Part shown: piece by piece, positions 1-9,004 of the stretch
Layout: the number at the start of each line of letters is the position of its first letter
Position numbering within the stretch: position 1 is the stretch's first letter
Assembly (NCBI GenBank): GCA_905215855.1
Contig: CAJMRT010000021.1
Location: 1 to 35,174 of the forward strand
Reading direction: 5' to 3'
DNA from: an uncultured bacterium
Lineage (GTDB): Bacteria; Bacillota; Clostridia; Oscillospirales; Acutalibacteraceae
Length of the DNA stretch: 35,174 bases
Translations under genes and position numbers: made by a program
Notes under the pieces: generated by a model
What the model was told of the DNA's origin: nothing
What the model saw: the letters and a program-made list of their open reading frames with translations, nothing else
Databases searched by the model: none

Positions 1-381
1 TAACAAACACGACAGCCCGTCCGTCCTCAACAAGAATATCACCCACTGTTTCTCTTTCAATGCCCAGTGACATCAGAGAACCAAGAAAATCGCGATGAGT
101 GAGTTTATCGCATTTTCTAAAAGAAAATTCAATAGCAGATATTGGAAAAGAACTTTCACTCGGCTCATCAAAGAATAAACCGAGCATTTTCTTTCCGAAT
201 CGCCATAACCACCAAAGAAAAGGTAATTATCAAAATAAGCTTTTTTGAGTTCAGAAAGAAGCAAATCCTGTTTTCTTTCACTCATAAAAGGCATAAAATA
301 CGGTTTTTGCCTTGTCAGGCAAAGGTCAATACCATCATTTAGCTGAGCTATCAGCTGTTTATCATCATCCGAAGTAAACAC
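1..381 (-). pseudogene. ylmH: YlmH-like S4-domain RNA-binding protein, frameshifted and cut by window edge
   Basis: YlmH is an S4-domain protein usually encoded just downstream of sepF in Firmicutes; in B. subtilis it has been linked to ribosome rescue/quality control. The first part, 381 to about 188, reads DDKQLIAQLNDGIDL and then LFFGGYGDSERK, matching the family's GGY-x-x-AERK region. The reading then breaks at the T-run 187-190 (AAAA in the message) and the original frame stops near 73. Reading on one base back, from ATGCTCGG, restores the family: MLGLFFDEPSES, KLTHRDFLGSLMSLG and ILVEDGRAVVFV, open to base 1. One A is therefore missing (expected GAA AGA AAA ATG). The start is uncertain: GTG at 381 overlaps the sepF stop; ATG at 399 and GTG at 414 are alternatives, none with a strong ribosome binding site. 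The C-terminal S4 domain lies outside the window. The break could be a sequencing error, a true pseudogene or, less likely, programmed frameshifting. Confidence 0.8.
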
Positions 382-832
382 CGTTGTTCTCAAGCTCATC
401 GAGTAAATCATCACCTGTCAGGTCAACATTGCTCGGAATAATGATGTATGTGTTAGTAGCAACACGCTTGATTTTGCCACGGTTAGCATATGCAACACCG
501 CTAAGAAAATCAAGAATTCTTCTTGCCATATCTTTATTTGTATCTTCAAGGTTAAGTACAACTGTGTGAGCCTTCATAAGTTCATCAGCGATTGTGCGGG
601 TTTCTTCGCCGAAACGCTCAGGTTTGAACAAACCTACTTGAAGGTTGGTAGTAGCATTGATATTAACAACCTTGTTTCCGCCACCGAGATCTCTTTCCTT
701 TTTAGTATTTCTTACAGGTTCTTCTTTGTAGTCCTCTTCTGCGCCTTCATCAGCATAGCCGTACTCATCGTACTCATACTCATCATCGGGAGCGTCCCAC
801 ATGCGTTTAAACTTATCTACAAAACCAGCCAT
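365..832 (-). CDS. sepF: Cell division protein SepF
   Basis: SepF is a cytoplasmic division protein that binds FtsZ, bundles its polymers and ties them to the membrane in Gram-positive bacteria. The 155-residue product has the usual plan: a short amphipathic N-terminus (MAGFVDKFKRMW) that would act as membrane anchor, an acidic, tyrosine-rich linker (about residues 15-45), and a C-terminal domain (about 60-150) with FKPERFGEETRTIADEL, TVVLNLEDTNKDMARRILDFLSG and the hydrophobic end of the family (TNTYIIIPSNVDL). A clear AGGAGG lies 8 bases before the ATG at 832. It sits between yggS and ylmH, the standard Firmicute order, and its stop overlaps the probable start of ylmH. Confidence 0.95.
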   Translation of the reverse strand: MAGFVDKFKRMWDAPDDEYEYDEYGYADEGAEEDYKEEPVRNTKKERDLGGGNKVVNINATTNLQVGLFKPERFGEETRTIADELMKAHTVVLNLEDTNKDMARRILDFLSGVAYANRGKIKRVATNTYIIIPSNVDLTGDDLLDELENNGVYFG

Positions 833-850
833 TATATAGTCCTCCTAAAA

Positions 851-1564
851 TTATGTATAATTCCTTGCACCGAATAACGCCGAACCAATTCTAACCATAT
901 TTGCGCCTGCAAGTATAGCCTCGTAGTAATCGGCAGACATACCCATTGAAAGAATATTCATACTTATATTATCTAATTTTTTTTGCGAGATGTCAATAAA
1001 TATATTATGCATTTTATTAAAAAATTCAGAAATTTTCTGTGAAGATTCACAAATTGGAGGGATTGCCATAAGACCTTTTACTGAAATACCGTCCAATTCG
1101 GCAATTTGGCAAAGTAATTCTTCAAGCTGTTCAGGCATTACACCCGACTTATTCTCTTCTCTGCCAATGTTGACTTCAACAAGAACATCACATTTTTTAT
1201 TGATTTTAAGAGCCTGCTTAGAAATCTCGTTAGCAAGCTTAACTGAATCAACAGACTGAATAAGGTCAACTTTATCAATAATCTGTCTGACCTTATTTGT
1301 CTGCAAATGACCGATAAACTGAAGCGAAGAATTGTCAAGGTCATACTTATCGTATTTTGATAAAAGCTCCTGAACTTTGTTTTCTCCTATGTGGTCAAGT
1401 CCGAGTGATATTGCGTGATTGATAACCTCGGGTTCAACCATTTTTGTTGCGGCAAGAAATGTAATATCTTCACGCTTTCTTCCGGATTTTTCAGCCGCCT
1501 CGGCAATCCTTTCATCAATATATTTGTAATTATACTCAACATCAGTTAATGACTTTTCCGTCAT
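851..1564 (-). CDS. yggS: YggS/YlmE family pyridoxal phosphate homeostasis protein
   Basis: Members of this COG0325 family bind pyridoxal 5'-phosphate in an alanine-racemase-like TIM barrel and buffer PLP supply; no catalytic reaction is established. The PLP lysine is in FLAATKMVEP near the N-terminus, followed by the family motifs HIGENKVQEL, FIGHLQTNKVRQI, VEVNIGREENKSG and the C-terminal LSMGMSADYYEAI and MVRIGSALFGARNY. I place the start at the ATG at 1564 (MTEKSL, 238 residues), because GAGGGAG lies 9 bases upstream; two more upstream ATG codons sit on or before that site. The gene overlaps the end of the HlyD-like gene by 23 bases and precedes sepF, as in many Firmicutes. Confidence 0.95.
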   Translation of the reverse strand: MTEKSLTDVEYNYKYIDERIAEAAEKSGRKREDITFLAATKMVEPEVINHAISLGLDHIGENKVQELLSKYDKYDLDNSSLQFIGHLQTNKVRQIIDKVDLIQSVDSVKLANEISKQALKINKKCDVLVEVNIGREENKSGVMPEQLEELLCQIAELDGISVKGLMAIPPICESSQKISEFFNKMHNIFIDISQKKLDNISMNILSMGMSADYYEAILAGANMVRIGSALFGARNYT

Positions 1565-2825
1565 ATAAATCATCTCCCTCAAGAATTACCTGATCATACA
1601 ATTCAACCGTTGTACCGTTGACAAGTTCTTTGTTGTTCGAATCCGGATCGCAAATAACATAATCATCATCGGCATACAGAATTGAAATCTGCTTAAATCT
1701 TACTTCACTTCCATGAAGAACATAAACACCCTGAACTTTAACCTGTTCGGTATGTTTATTGTCTTTTTCGTCGTAAGTTGTCTTTGTTACATAGTCATCA
1801 TGAATAGCCTTTTTGCTGACTCTAAGTCCGGTATATGTACCAAGACCAATTTCGATGGGTTCCTGTCTTGCCTGTGCAAGGTCGGAATTCATATAGTCAC
1901 ATTCAAGAATAAGAAGTGCATCGCTATCCTTTGATTCCTGATATATTCTTTTGATAGCGGCAGGAATGCTTTCTGATGACGCATCGGAAAACAATACAGT
2001 TGCGGAACCGTCCCAAAGAGAAAGTCTTGTTGCCTCATCAGCAGTGACCTTGCACGCTACATACCATTTTAGCCCACTGACAACTTTTCCTGCAACATTG
2101 TCTGACACCTTATTTTGCTTAACACTTTCAAGGTCAGAAAGTGTCAGGCGATCAAGATTATTGTAATCAAGAACATTTTCATAACCGTCGCAATGTGAGA
2201 GAAAATATCCTGCTTTCTCTGTTGTTATTGCACCGGTTGACTTTCCTGTCTTGCTTTCCAAAGTTGTTATTTCACTCTGGAGTTCAGATATTCTATCATT
2301 AAAATTAGTTATTTTCCCTGTATATATTTGTCGCTGATTTATTGAATAAAGCAAATCATTTGTAACATCATCAATATCAGACAAATTGCCGTCATTGACA
2401 CTTTTAAGTTGTGAAATAATGTTGTTATTTATATTATTGTTTATGGTGTCAATACCGATGTTTCCCGCAGTACTCGTTTTCTGCAATGTCTGCAAATCTG
2501 TGAGCTGTTCTTGCAATGCACTGATTTTTGACTGCGATGCCGCATCATCATCACTTGCATATGACTTTGCAATTTCACCGCCTGCTTTTACTTCATCACC
2601 GTCATGTATAGTGTAGGAAAGCACTCCGGAAGTATTGTTTTGAATTATATTCTCATCCCTAATAATAAAACCATTTGAATATATTTTATCAGACACGGTT
2701 GTCTGAACAGCGTTTTCAGTCGGATACATTTTAAAGTTTGTGCTTATCAGTAAGTATGCAGCATAAACTACCGCAAGTACCGACAATGCAATCATCAAAA
2801 TGCGTCTGAAAAGCAATTTATCCAT
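1542..2825 (-). CDS. HlyD-like single-pass membrane protein (adaptor-like)
   Basis: The product has a short cytoplasmic N-terminus, one membrane segment at about residues 8-28 (ILMIALSVLAVVYAAYLLI) and a long extracellular part. Residues about 45-90 (YSNGFIIRDENI, GVLSYTIHDGDEVKAGGEI) look like the barrel-sandwich half-motif of HlyD/membrane-fusion adaptors. Two coiled-coil stretches follow (ISALQEQLTDLQTL; RISELQSEITTLES), and a second beta-rich region carries IGLGTYTGLRVSKKAIH and VYVLHGSEVRFKQI, which also occur in HlyD-type C-terminal domains. Clostridial relatives are annotated as HlyD-family adaptors, but no transporter gene is nearby, so an export role is only inference. The neighbours yggS and sepF suggest an envelope or division role. 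The ATG at 2825 is chosen because AGAGG lies 8 bases upstream; the miaA stop is 4 bases before it. Confidence 0.75.
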   Translation of the reverse strand: MDKLLFRRILMIALSVLAVVYAAYLLISTNFKMYPTENAVQTTVSDKIYSNGFIIRDENIIQNNTSGVLSYTIHDGDEVKAGGEIAKSYASDDDAASQSKISALQEQLTDLQTLQKTSTAGNIGIDTINNNINNNIISQLKSVNDGNLSDIDDVTNDLLYSINQRQIYTGKITNFNDRISELQSEITTLESKTGKSTGAITTEKAGYFLSHCDGYENVLDYNNLDRLTLSDLESVKQNKVSDNVAGKVVSGLKWYVACKVTADEATRLSLWDGSATVLFSDASSESIPAAIKRIYQESKDSDALLILECDYMNSDLAQARQEPIEIGLGTYTGLRVSKKAIHDDYVTKTTYDEKDNKHTEQVKVQGVYVLHGSEVRFKQISILYADDDYVICDPDSNNKELVNGTTVELYDQVILEGDDLYDGKVIN

Positions 2826-2829
2826 AAAG

Positions 2830-3768
2830 TCAGCCTCTTTCAATTATAGCCTTTGCTTGGCTATATATTTCATCAAATGAATTATATTCATCAATATAAA
2901 TCCAATTTATCTCTGTATCCCGCTTAAACCATGTAATCTGTCTTTTGGCATATCTGCGAGTTTCCATTTTCAATTTTTCAACACAATCATTTAAGTTTTT
3001 ATTTTCTTTAAAATAAGGAATAAGTTCCTTATATCCTATCGCTTTTACAGAGGTATAGCTCAATTCGGAATTGATAACTCTTTGAGTTTCCTCAAGCAAT
3101 CCCTCTTCAAGCATAATATCAACACGCCTGTTAATTCTGTCATAAAGAACTTGTCTGTCACGACAATTGAGTCCAATTTTTAGCGCAGAATATGGTGACG
3201 AAACATTATGCGATTCTTTAATTTGCTCCGTGATTGTTTTGCCTGTTGTTTTATAAAATTCAATAGCACGGATTATTCTTTTTATGTTTCTTCCATCACG
3301 GAGTCTTTCTGCGGATTCAGGATCAAATTTAGAAAGCATATCAAGTAGCTTGTCTGCTCCCTCTTCTTCCCCGATTTTACGAAGTTCTGCACAGTACTCT
3401 TCATCTCGTTTATCATCACTAAAAGAAACATTGTTCAAAAGAGAGTCAACATAAAGTCCTGTACCTCCGACAATAAACGGAAGTTTGCCTCTTGAATGAA
3501 TATCAGCAATACATTCTGACGCATCTTTTACATACGAAGCAACAGAATATGTTTTGTCGGGTAGAAGAAAATCCATCATATGGTGAGGGATTCCATCCAT
3601 TTCAGTCTTTGTCGGTTTAGCTGTAGCGATCTGCATACCACGGTAAATTTGCATTGAGTCGGCAGAAACAATTTCGCCATTAAAATGTTTTGCAAGTTCA
3701 ACAGAAAGATTGGTCTTGCCCGATGCAGTAGGTCCGACAATTGAAACAACCTTAATTGAATTTTCCAA
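2830..3768 (-). CDS. miaA: tRNA dimethylallyltransferase MiaA
   Basis: MiaA transfers the dimethylallyl group of DMAPP to N6 of A37 in tRNAs reading UNN codons; MiaB, encoded upstream in the same gene cluster, then methylthiolates that base. Visible motifs are the P-loop GPTASGKT, the family signatures EIVSADSMQIYRGM and ATAKPTKTEMDGIPHHMMDF, the GGTGLYVDSLL segment and the tRNA-binding RRYAKRQITWFKRD near the end. The longest frame starts at 3804 inside mutL. A better start is TTG at 3768, with AGGG 9 bases upstream and the protein beginning ENSIKVVSIVG; that gives 312 residues, normal for the family. It begins just after the mutL stop (3773), so coupling with mutL is likely. Confidence 0.95.
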   Translation of the reverse strand: MENSIKVVSIVGPTASGKTNLSVELAKHFNGEIVSADSMQIYRGMQIATAKPTKTEMDGIPHHMMDFLLPDKTYSVASYVKDASECIADIHSRGKLPFIVGGTGLYVDSLLNNVSFSDDKRDEEYCAELRKIGEEEGADKLLDMLSKFDPESAERLRDGRNIKRIIRAIEFYKTTGKTITEQIKESHNVSSPYSALKIGLNCRDRQVLYDRINRRVDIMLEEGLLEETQRVINSELSYTSVKAIGYKELIPYFKENKNLNDCVEKLKMETRRYAKRQITWFKRDTEINWIYIDEYNSFDEIYSQAKAIIERG

Positions 3769-3772
3769 AAAA

Positions 3773-5905
3773 TCACACCCTGCCAAATTGTTTTTCGATT
3801 TCACCTTTTGTCAGCACAATGCAAATCGGTCTTCCGTGAGGACAATACTTTATTTCGGGATGTTCCTCAAGATGCTTTACAATTCCGATAAGCTCCTCCG
3901 GCGTACTTTTGTTTCCTGCTTTAATGGCGGAACGGCACGCAACATTGCTGTAGAACCACTCCATTTTTTCAGTAAAAATATCGTTTTTGCCTTGTGCTAT
4001 ATAATCTGCCATTTCAGTTATACAATCACAGATTTCAGCTGCAGGAATGTACTGCGGTGAACATCTGACTATAACTGTACTGTTGCCGAAATCTTCAACT
4101 TCAAAGCCACAGTCAGCAAACATATTCAGATTATTTATTGCTGCATCGTATTCGGCTTTACCGAGATTGACAGTAACAGGAGCAAGCAAAATCTGTTTAT
4201 TATCAGCTGCTCGTTCTGACTTGAGTTTCTCGTAAATTATTCGTTCATGTGCTGCATGCTTATCTATTAAAAGAAGTTCTTTATTATTTTTTTCCGCAAT
4301 AATATATGTACTGAATGCCTCACCGATATATCTTATGCTTGTCTGGTTGTTATTAACAAGAACAGGCTCTTTAGATTTTTCGATAGATTCCTCAGAAACA
4401 ATTACATCAACCTCTTTAGGCTTACTGATTGAATTTTTCTCAGAGATTTTTTCTGTATTATCAGATTTCTCATATTTATCCAAAGCGTGAGGAGATGTTT
4501 GAACAGTTTCAGATTTAATGGTTGGTTTAAAAGATTTTTCTTCTTTAGAATTGTTTATTGCCTGCCTGCTGAATATATTAAAGGGATTTGTTACATCGGC
4601 GACCTTAATATCATCAATTGATTCAGGCACAGATACAGCCGGCTTATTTTCACCTGTTTTTACATCATTAAACGCAACATCGGAAAAAGGATTAAAATCA
4701 TCGGATTTTGCTTGTAAAGCGTCAGGTTCTGCAGCTTCGTTTTTTTGTCTTTCCGTTTTCTGAGGAACAAACCGCTTTGGTTCCTGAATAAGTTTTTGTT
4801 TAGAAGCATTTGAAACGGGTTTATTTAAAATTGCAGGTGCATTATTAAACGGATTAAACTTGTTCTGCACTTCATTGAAAGCGGTTTCCTTTTTAAACGA
4901 TGCTTTCTTTCTGCTGTCATACTTCATAAGAGAAGATTTTACAGCGTGATATATTGCGTCAAAAACAGGTCTTTCGTTTATAAATCTAACCTCAAGTTTT
5001 GATGGATGCACATTGACATCAATAATTTCACAAGGAAGTTCCATATTGAGAACACAGGACGGGAACTTTCCGACCATAATAGAACCCTTAAAAGCTTCTT
5101 CAAGAGCAACCATAGCAGTTCTGGTTTTAATGTATCTTCCGTTTACGAAGAAATTCTGCATATTGCGGTTTGGTCTTGAATGTTCCGGTTTTGAGATATA
5201 TCCGTAAACCTTTATTGCATCAAGCTGATATTCAACAGGAATAAGTCCTTTTGCAAAATCTTTGCCGAAAACCGAATATATCGCAGAAATAAGTTTTCCG
5301 TCACCGAATGTGCGAAGAACTTGTTTACCGTCTTTAATGTAGGTAAAAGCAATTTCAGGATGTGATAACGCAGTTTTGTCGATTATATTTGAAACCGCAT
5401 TGCCCTCCGAAACATCTTTTTTCAAAAACTTTGCACGGGCAGGAATGTTGTAGAACAAATCTCTGATTACAAATGTTGTGCCTACAGGGCAACCTGCATC
5501 ATCAAAACTCTGTTCTTCACCACCGTCAATTTCATATGAAGTTCCGATTTCTTCATTTACATTTCTCGTTATAAGCTGAAGCCTTGATACGGCACAGATT
5601 GAAGCAAGTGCTTCTCCTCTGAAACCTAAAGTTGAAATACTGTCAAGGTCGGATTCAACTTTAACTTTACTTGTTGCGTGTCGCAAAAAAGCAACCTTTA
5701 TATCATCACGAAAAATACCGCAACCGTCATCGGCAACACGCATGAATGTTGTGCCGCCGTTTTTTATTTCAACGGTAATATGCTTTGCACCTGCGTCAAT
5801 TGAGTTTTCGACAAGTTCCTTTATTACGGAAGCAGGTCTTTCAACAACCTCACCTGCCGCAATAAGTTCTGCAACATGTTTGTCAAGCACATTGATTACA
5901 CCCAT
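3773..5905 (-). CDS. mutL: DNA mismatch repair protein MutL (endonuclease type)
   Basis: MutL links mismatch recognition by MutS to strand removal. The N-terminal GHKL ATPase is complete (VENSIDAG about 32-39, DDGCGI 59-64, TLGFRGEAL 92-100, NVHPSKLEVRF about 298-308). The C-terminal domain has all nuclease motifs of non-E. coli MutL: DKHAAHERIIYE (548-559), ACRSAIKAG (656-664), CPHGRP (688-693) and the FGRV end. QILLAP (571-576) matches the beta-clamp motif known in B. subtilis MutL. The linker (about 335-520) is long, rich in Lys, Asn and Ser, and carries three NPF repeats (351, 405, 440). The ATG at 5905 is chosen: AGGAGG stands 8 bases upstream, giving 710 residues. It follows mutS by 30 bases. 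Confidence 0.97.
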   Translation of the reverse strand: MGVINVLDKHVAELIAAGEVVERPASVIKELVENSIDAGAKHITVEIKNGGTTFMRVADDGCGIFRDDIKVAFLRHATSKVKVESDLDSISTLGFRGEALASICAVSRLQLITRNVNEEIGTSYEIDGGEEQSFDDAGCPVGTTFVIRDLFYNIPARAKFLKKDVSEGNAVSNIIDKTALSHPEIAFTYIKDGKQVLRTFGDGKLISAIYSVFGKDFAKGLIPVEYQLDAIKVYGYISKPEHSRPNRNMQNFFVNGRYIKTRTAMVALEEAFKGSIMVGKFPSCVLNMELPCEIIDVNVHPSKLEVRFINERPVFDAIYHAVKSSLMKYDSRKKASFKKETAFNEVQNKFNPFNNAPAILNKPVSNASKQKLIQEPKRFVPQKTERQKNEAAEPDALQAKSDDFNPFSDVAFNDVKTGENKPAVSVPESIDDIKVADVTNPFNIFSRQAINNSKEEKSFKPTIKSETVQTSPHALDKYEKSDNTEKISEKNSISKPKEVDVIVSEESIEKSKEPVLVNNNQTSIRYIGEAFSTYIIAEKNNKELLLIDKHAAHERIIYEKLKSERAADNKQILLAPVTVNLGKAEYDAAINNLNMFADCGFEVEDFGNSTVIVRCSPQYIPAAEICDCITEMADYIAQGKNDIFTEKMEWFYSNVACRSAIKAGNKSTPEELIGIVKHLEEHPEIKYCPHGRPICIVLTKGEIEKQFGRV

Positions 5906-5935
5906 TTGTGTCACCTCCTAATACCTAATAATAAA

Positions 5936-8533
5936 TTAAATCATACCCTTGAGTTCATAAAGCAAGTTCATTGCTTCAATCGGAGTAAGAGTATTTATAT
6001 CTGTATTTTTAAGCTTTTCAACTACAGGACTTTCAGCCGCACCGATAAGTGAAAGCTGCATATCGTCCGAATTATCCTGCTTTTGAATATTGGTATTCTC
6101 ATTTTTATGCTTTCCGTGTTCAAGGTCTTTCAAAATTTCTTTTGCCCTTGAAATTACGGATTGTGGAATACCGGCGAGTTTTGCAACTTCAATACCGTAG
6201 CTGTCATCTGCTCCGCCGGGAACAATCCTTCGCAGGAAAGTAATGTCATCGCCGCGCTTTTTAACGGCGATATTATAATTCTTTACGCCGTCAAGAAGTT
6301 GTTCCATTACGGTAAGTTCGTGGTAATGAGTTGCAAAAAGTGTTTTTGCACCGAGTTTTTTCTTATCGGCACAAAATTCAAGAACTGCCCTTGCAATACT
6401 CATACCGTCAAAGGTTGAAGTACCTCTGCCGATTTCATCAAGAATGAGCAGACTTTTTGAAGTTGCATTTTTTATAATATTGGCAACCTCACTCATTTCA
6501 ACCATAAAGGTTGACTGTCCCGATGCAAGGTCATCTGATGCACCTACTCGAGTAAAAATACTGTCAACAATTCCGATTTCAGCGGAAGATGCAGGCACAA
6601 AACTGCCTATCTGAGACATAAGCACGATAATTGCAATTTGGCGCATATATGTCGATTTACCCGCCATATTGGGGCCGGTAATAATTGCTACTCTGTCATT
6701 GGCAGAATCAAGGCTGACATCATTCGGAACAAACGGTGCATCCTTTAATAGAGCCTCAACAACTGGATGTCTCGAATCTTTAATTCTTATAGCAGTTGAA
6801 AGGTTTACATCAGGTCTTATGTATCTGTTGTCAGCCGCAACATTTGCAAGTGATGTAATAACATCAAGATTTGCAATTGCTTTTGCTGTATTTTGAATCC
6901 TTTCAAGGTTATCGGAAACAGCCTTCCTCACATCGTCAAAAAGATTATATTCAAGAGCAACGGATCTGTCTTTTGCACCGAGGATTCTGCCCTCTACATC
7001 TTTCAAATCCTGAGTAATATATCTTTCACAATTGGTGAGGGTCTGCTTTCTTATGTATGTTTCGGGTACCATGGATTTATATGAGTTTGAAACCTCTATA
7101 TAATATCCGAATACCCTGTTATAGCCGACTTTAAGCTTAGGGATTCCCGTAGCCTCTCGCTGTTCGGCTTCAATTGCGGCAAGAATCCCCTTTGAGTCAT
7201 TCATATCGCCTGTCACGGAATCAAGTTCTTCGTTATAGCCTCTCTTAATCATACCGCCTTCACGGACTGTAAAAGGAGGTTCTTCAACTATTGCAGAATC
7301 AATAAGAGAATGAATGTCCTCAAGCTTATCAATGCTTTTGTAAATATATTTCAAATAAACCGATTTGCAATCAACGAGTAAATCCGAAATCTGCGGAAGG
7401 TTCTGAATTGCACCGCAGAGTGAACGCAAATCTCTTGCATTTGCAGAGCCGTAAACAATTCTTGTCATAAGTCTTTCAATATCAAATATGCCCGAAAGAG
7501 AGTCCGTAATATCCATACGGAGCATATTATCGTTTACAAGCTCTTCAACCGCACTTTGGCGGTTATTGATTGAAGTTATGTTAAGCAAAGGATGTTCAAG
7601 CCATGAACGCATAAGGCGTTTGCCCATTGCGGTTTTTGTCTTGTCAAGCACCCACAAAAGCGAACCCTTCTTATCCTTTGTCAGCATTGTCTGCGTGAGT
7701 TCAAGATTACGCTGTGTGTTGTAATCAAGGCTCATATACTGATTTTCTTTATAGAACTCAATGTGATTTATTCTTTCAAGACCCGTTTTCTGGGTATCAC
7801 GAAGATATGAAAGCAACGCACCCAAAACGCTTACAACAACAGGCTTGTCCGATACAGTACTGTATTCATCCGCAAACTGTGATTTTACAACATCAGTACA
7901 TACCGATTCGTCAAATTTTTCATCCTCGAGCATTTCAACTCCTGCCGAAAGCTTCGCTTTGATGAACTTTGGCAGTTCTTTCAGCTTTACAATATCACCG
8001 CCGATGAGAATTTCACGGGGATTATAGCTTGTAAGCTGATTGGTAAGAACATTGTAGCTGTCATTACCTTTGATTTCCGTAGCGTATAATTCTCCTGTGG
8101 AAATATCACAAAAGCAAAGTCCTATAGCTTTATTTTTGGAAAACATACAGCAAATGTAGTTATTTTTGCTTTCATCAAGCATACTTGACTCCATTACCGT
8201 ACCTGGAGTTATTACCCGAATAATATCACGCTTTACAAGACCTTTTGCCTTTGCGGGGTCTTCGGTCTGCTCACAAATTGCAACCTTATAGCCCTTTGCA
8301 ACAAGTCTTGCAATGTAACCCTCACAGCTGTGAAACGGCACTCCGCACATGGGAGCACGCTCGGCCTGTCCGCAGTCCCTTCCTGTAAGAGTAAGTTCAA
8401 GTTCCTTTGATGCAAGCTTTGCATCATCGTAAAACATTTCGTAGAAATCTCCAAGTCGAAAGAACAAAATGCTGTCTTTGTTTTCTTCTTTTATTTTGAA
8501 ATACTGCTGCATCATTGGAGATAACTCCGCCAT
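5936..8533 (-). CDS. mutS: DNA mismatch repair protein MutS
   Basis: MutS binds mismatches and small loops in DNA and recruits MutL with ATP. The mismatch-reading Phe-x-Glu is present (GDFYEMF, F30/E32), followed by connector and lever regions and the ATPase: Walker A GPNMAGKST (620-628), SGQSTFMVEM, Walker B LLILDE (695-700) with GRGTST, and the HYHEL segment. QLSLI near the C-terminus fits the beta-clamp-binding motif of bacterial MutS. The ATG at 8533 is preferred over a GTG at 8542, because AAGGAAGTG lies upstream of it at a workable distance; it gives 865 residues, a normal length. It lies between the ylbF-family gene and mutL, the Bacillus/Clostridia order. Confidence 0.98.
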   Translation of the reverse strand: MAELSPMMQQYFKIKEENKDSILFFRLGDFYEMFYDDAKLASKELELTLTGRDCGQAERAPMCGVPFHSCEGYIARLVAKGYKVAICEQTEDPAKAKGLVKRDIIRVITPGTVMESSMLDESKNNYICCMFSKNKAIGLCFCDISTGELYATEIKGNDSYNVLTNQLTSYNPREILIGGDIVKLKELPKFIKAKLSAGVEMLEDEKFDESVCTDVVKSQFADEYSTVSDKPVVVSVLGALLSYLRDTQKTGLERINHIEFYKENQYMSLDYNTQRNLELTQTMLTKDKKGSLLWVLDKTKTAMGKRLMRSWLEHPLLNITSINNRQSAVEELVNDNMLRMDITDSLSGIFDIERLMTRIVYGSANARDLRSLCGAIQNLPQISDLLVDCKSVYLKYIYKSIDKLEDIHSLIDSAIVEEPPFTVREGGMIKRGYNEELDSVTGDMNDSKGILAAIEAEQREATGIPKLKVGYNRVFGYYIEVSNSYKSMVPETYIRKQTLTNCERYITQDLKDVEGRILGAKDRSVALEYNLFDDVRKAVSDNLERIQNTAKAIANLDVITSLANVAADNRYIRPDVNLSTAIRIKDSRHPVVEALLKDAPFVPNDVSLDSANDRVAIITGPNMAGKSTYMRQIAIIVLMSQIGSFVPASSAEIGIVDSIFTRVGASDDLASGQSTFMVEMSEVANIIKNATSKSLLILDEIGRGTSTFDGMSIARAVLEFCADKKKLGAKTLFATHYHELTVMEQLLDGVKNYNIAVKKRGDDITFLRRIVPGGADDSYGIEVAKLAGIPQSVISRAKEILKDLEHGKHKNENTNIQKQDNSDDMQLSLIGAAESPVVEKLKNTDINTLTPIEAMNLLYELKGMI

Positions 8534-8559
8534 TTGTTTCACTTCCTTAACAAAATTTA

Positions 8560-8583
8560 GAACCGTTTATCGAACCGTTTATC
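8560..8583. repeat. 12-base tandem duplication
   Basis: The 12-mer gaaccgtttatc occurs twice, head to tail, in the short gap between the ylbF-family gene and mutS. The second copy runs into the stop codon of the ylbF-family gene. It looks like a recent slippage duplication; no regulatory role is evident. Confidence 0.85.
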
Positions 8584-8989
8584 AGCCGCAGCCGCCGCAG
8601 GTAGCACAGCTTCCCGAGCAAGATGACTGGCTGTAATCGGCTGTTTCAGGGTCAGCACCCTCAGCAGACTGCTGAACAATTGCGAGAACTCTGTTTGCAA
8701 CAACATCAAAGGCTGCCTTTGCATCATTGTAAGCAATCATATTCTCGTTTGACATAATCTGAGAATATGCCTCTCTCATCTCTGTATTAAGCTTTGAAAG
8801 CTTTTCCTGATTTCTTTCTTTTTTAGATGCCTCATTGTTGATTGACATTCTCTTAAGATTAAATTCACCGATAAGACGCTGAAGTTCCATATCTGCATCT
8901 GCATTCTTCTGAGCGTCCTGTAATTTTTTATATGATTCTTCTTCCTGAATGAGTTTTCCAAGTTCCCTTGCCTTCTCAATGATATCCAT
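8582..8989 (-). CDS. YlbF/YmcA (Ric) family protein with Cys-rich tail
   Basis: YlbF and YmcA (RicF, RicA) form, with YaaT, the B. subtilis complex that helps RNase Y mature mRNAs and affects sporulation and competence; that complex has been reported to carry Fe-S clusters. Residues 1-110 are the expected all-helical domain (MDIIEKARELGKLIQEEESY ... AYNDAKAAFDVVANRVLAIV). The tail ends C124-x3-C128-x2-C131-x2-C134 (CATCGGC), which could hold a metal or Fe-S cluster. Position between miaB and mutS is that of B. subtilis ymcA, so this is the likely counterpart. The start at 8989 lies just after the miaB stop (9005), with AACCTCC on the plus strand (GGAGGTT in the message) as ribosome binding site. 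The same Cys pattern ends the product of 11200-11688. Confidence 0.88.
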   Translation of the reverse strand: MDIIEKARELGKLIQEEESYKKLQDAQKNADADMELQRLIGEFNLKRMSINNEASKKERNQEKLSKLNTEMREAYSQIMSNENMIAYNDAKAAFDVVANRVLAIVQQSAEGADPETADYSQSSCSGSCATCGGCG

Positions 8990-9004
8990 AGTTTTAACCT
9001 CCGA

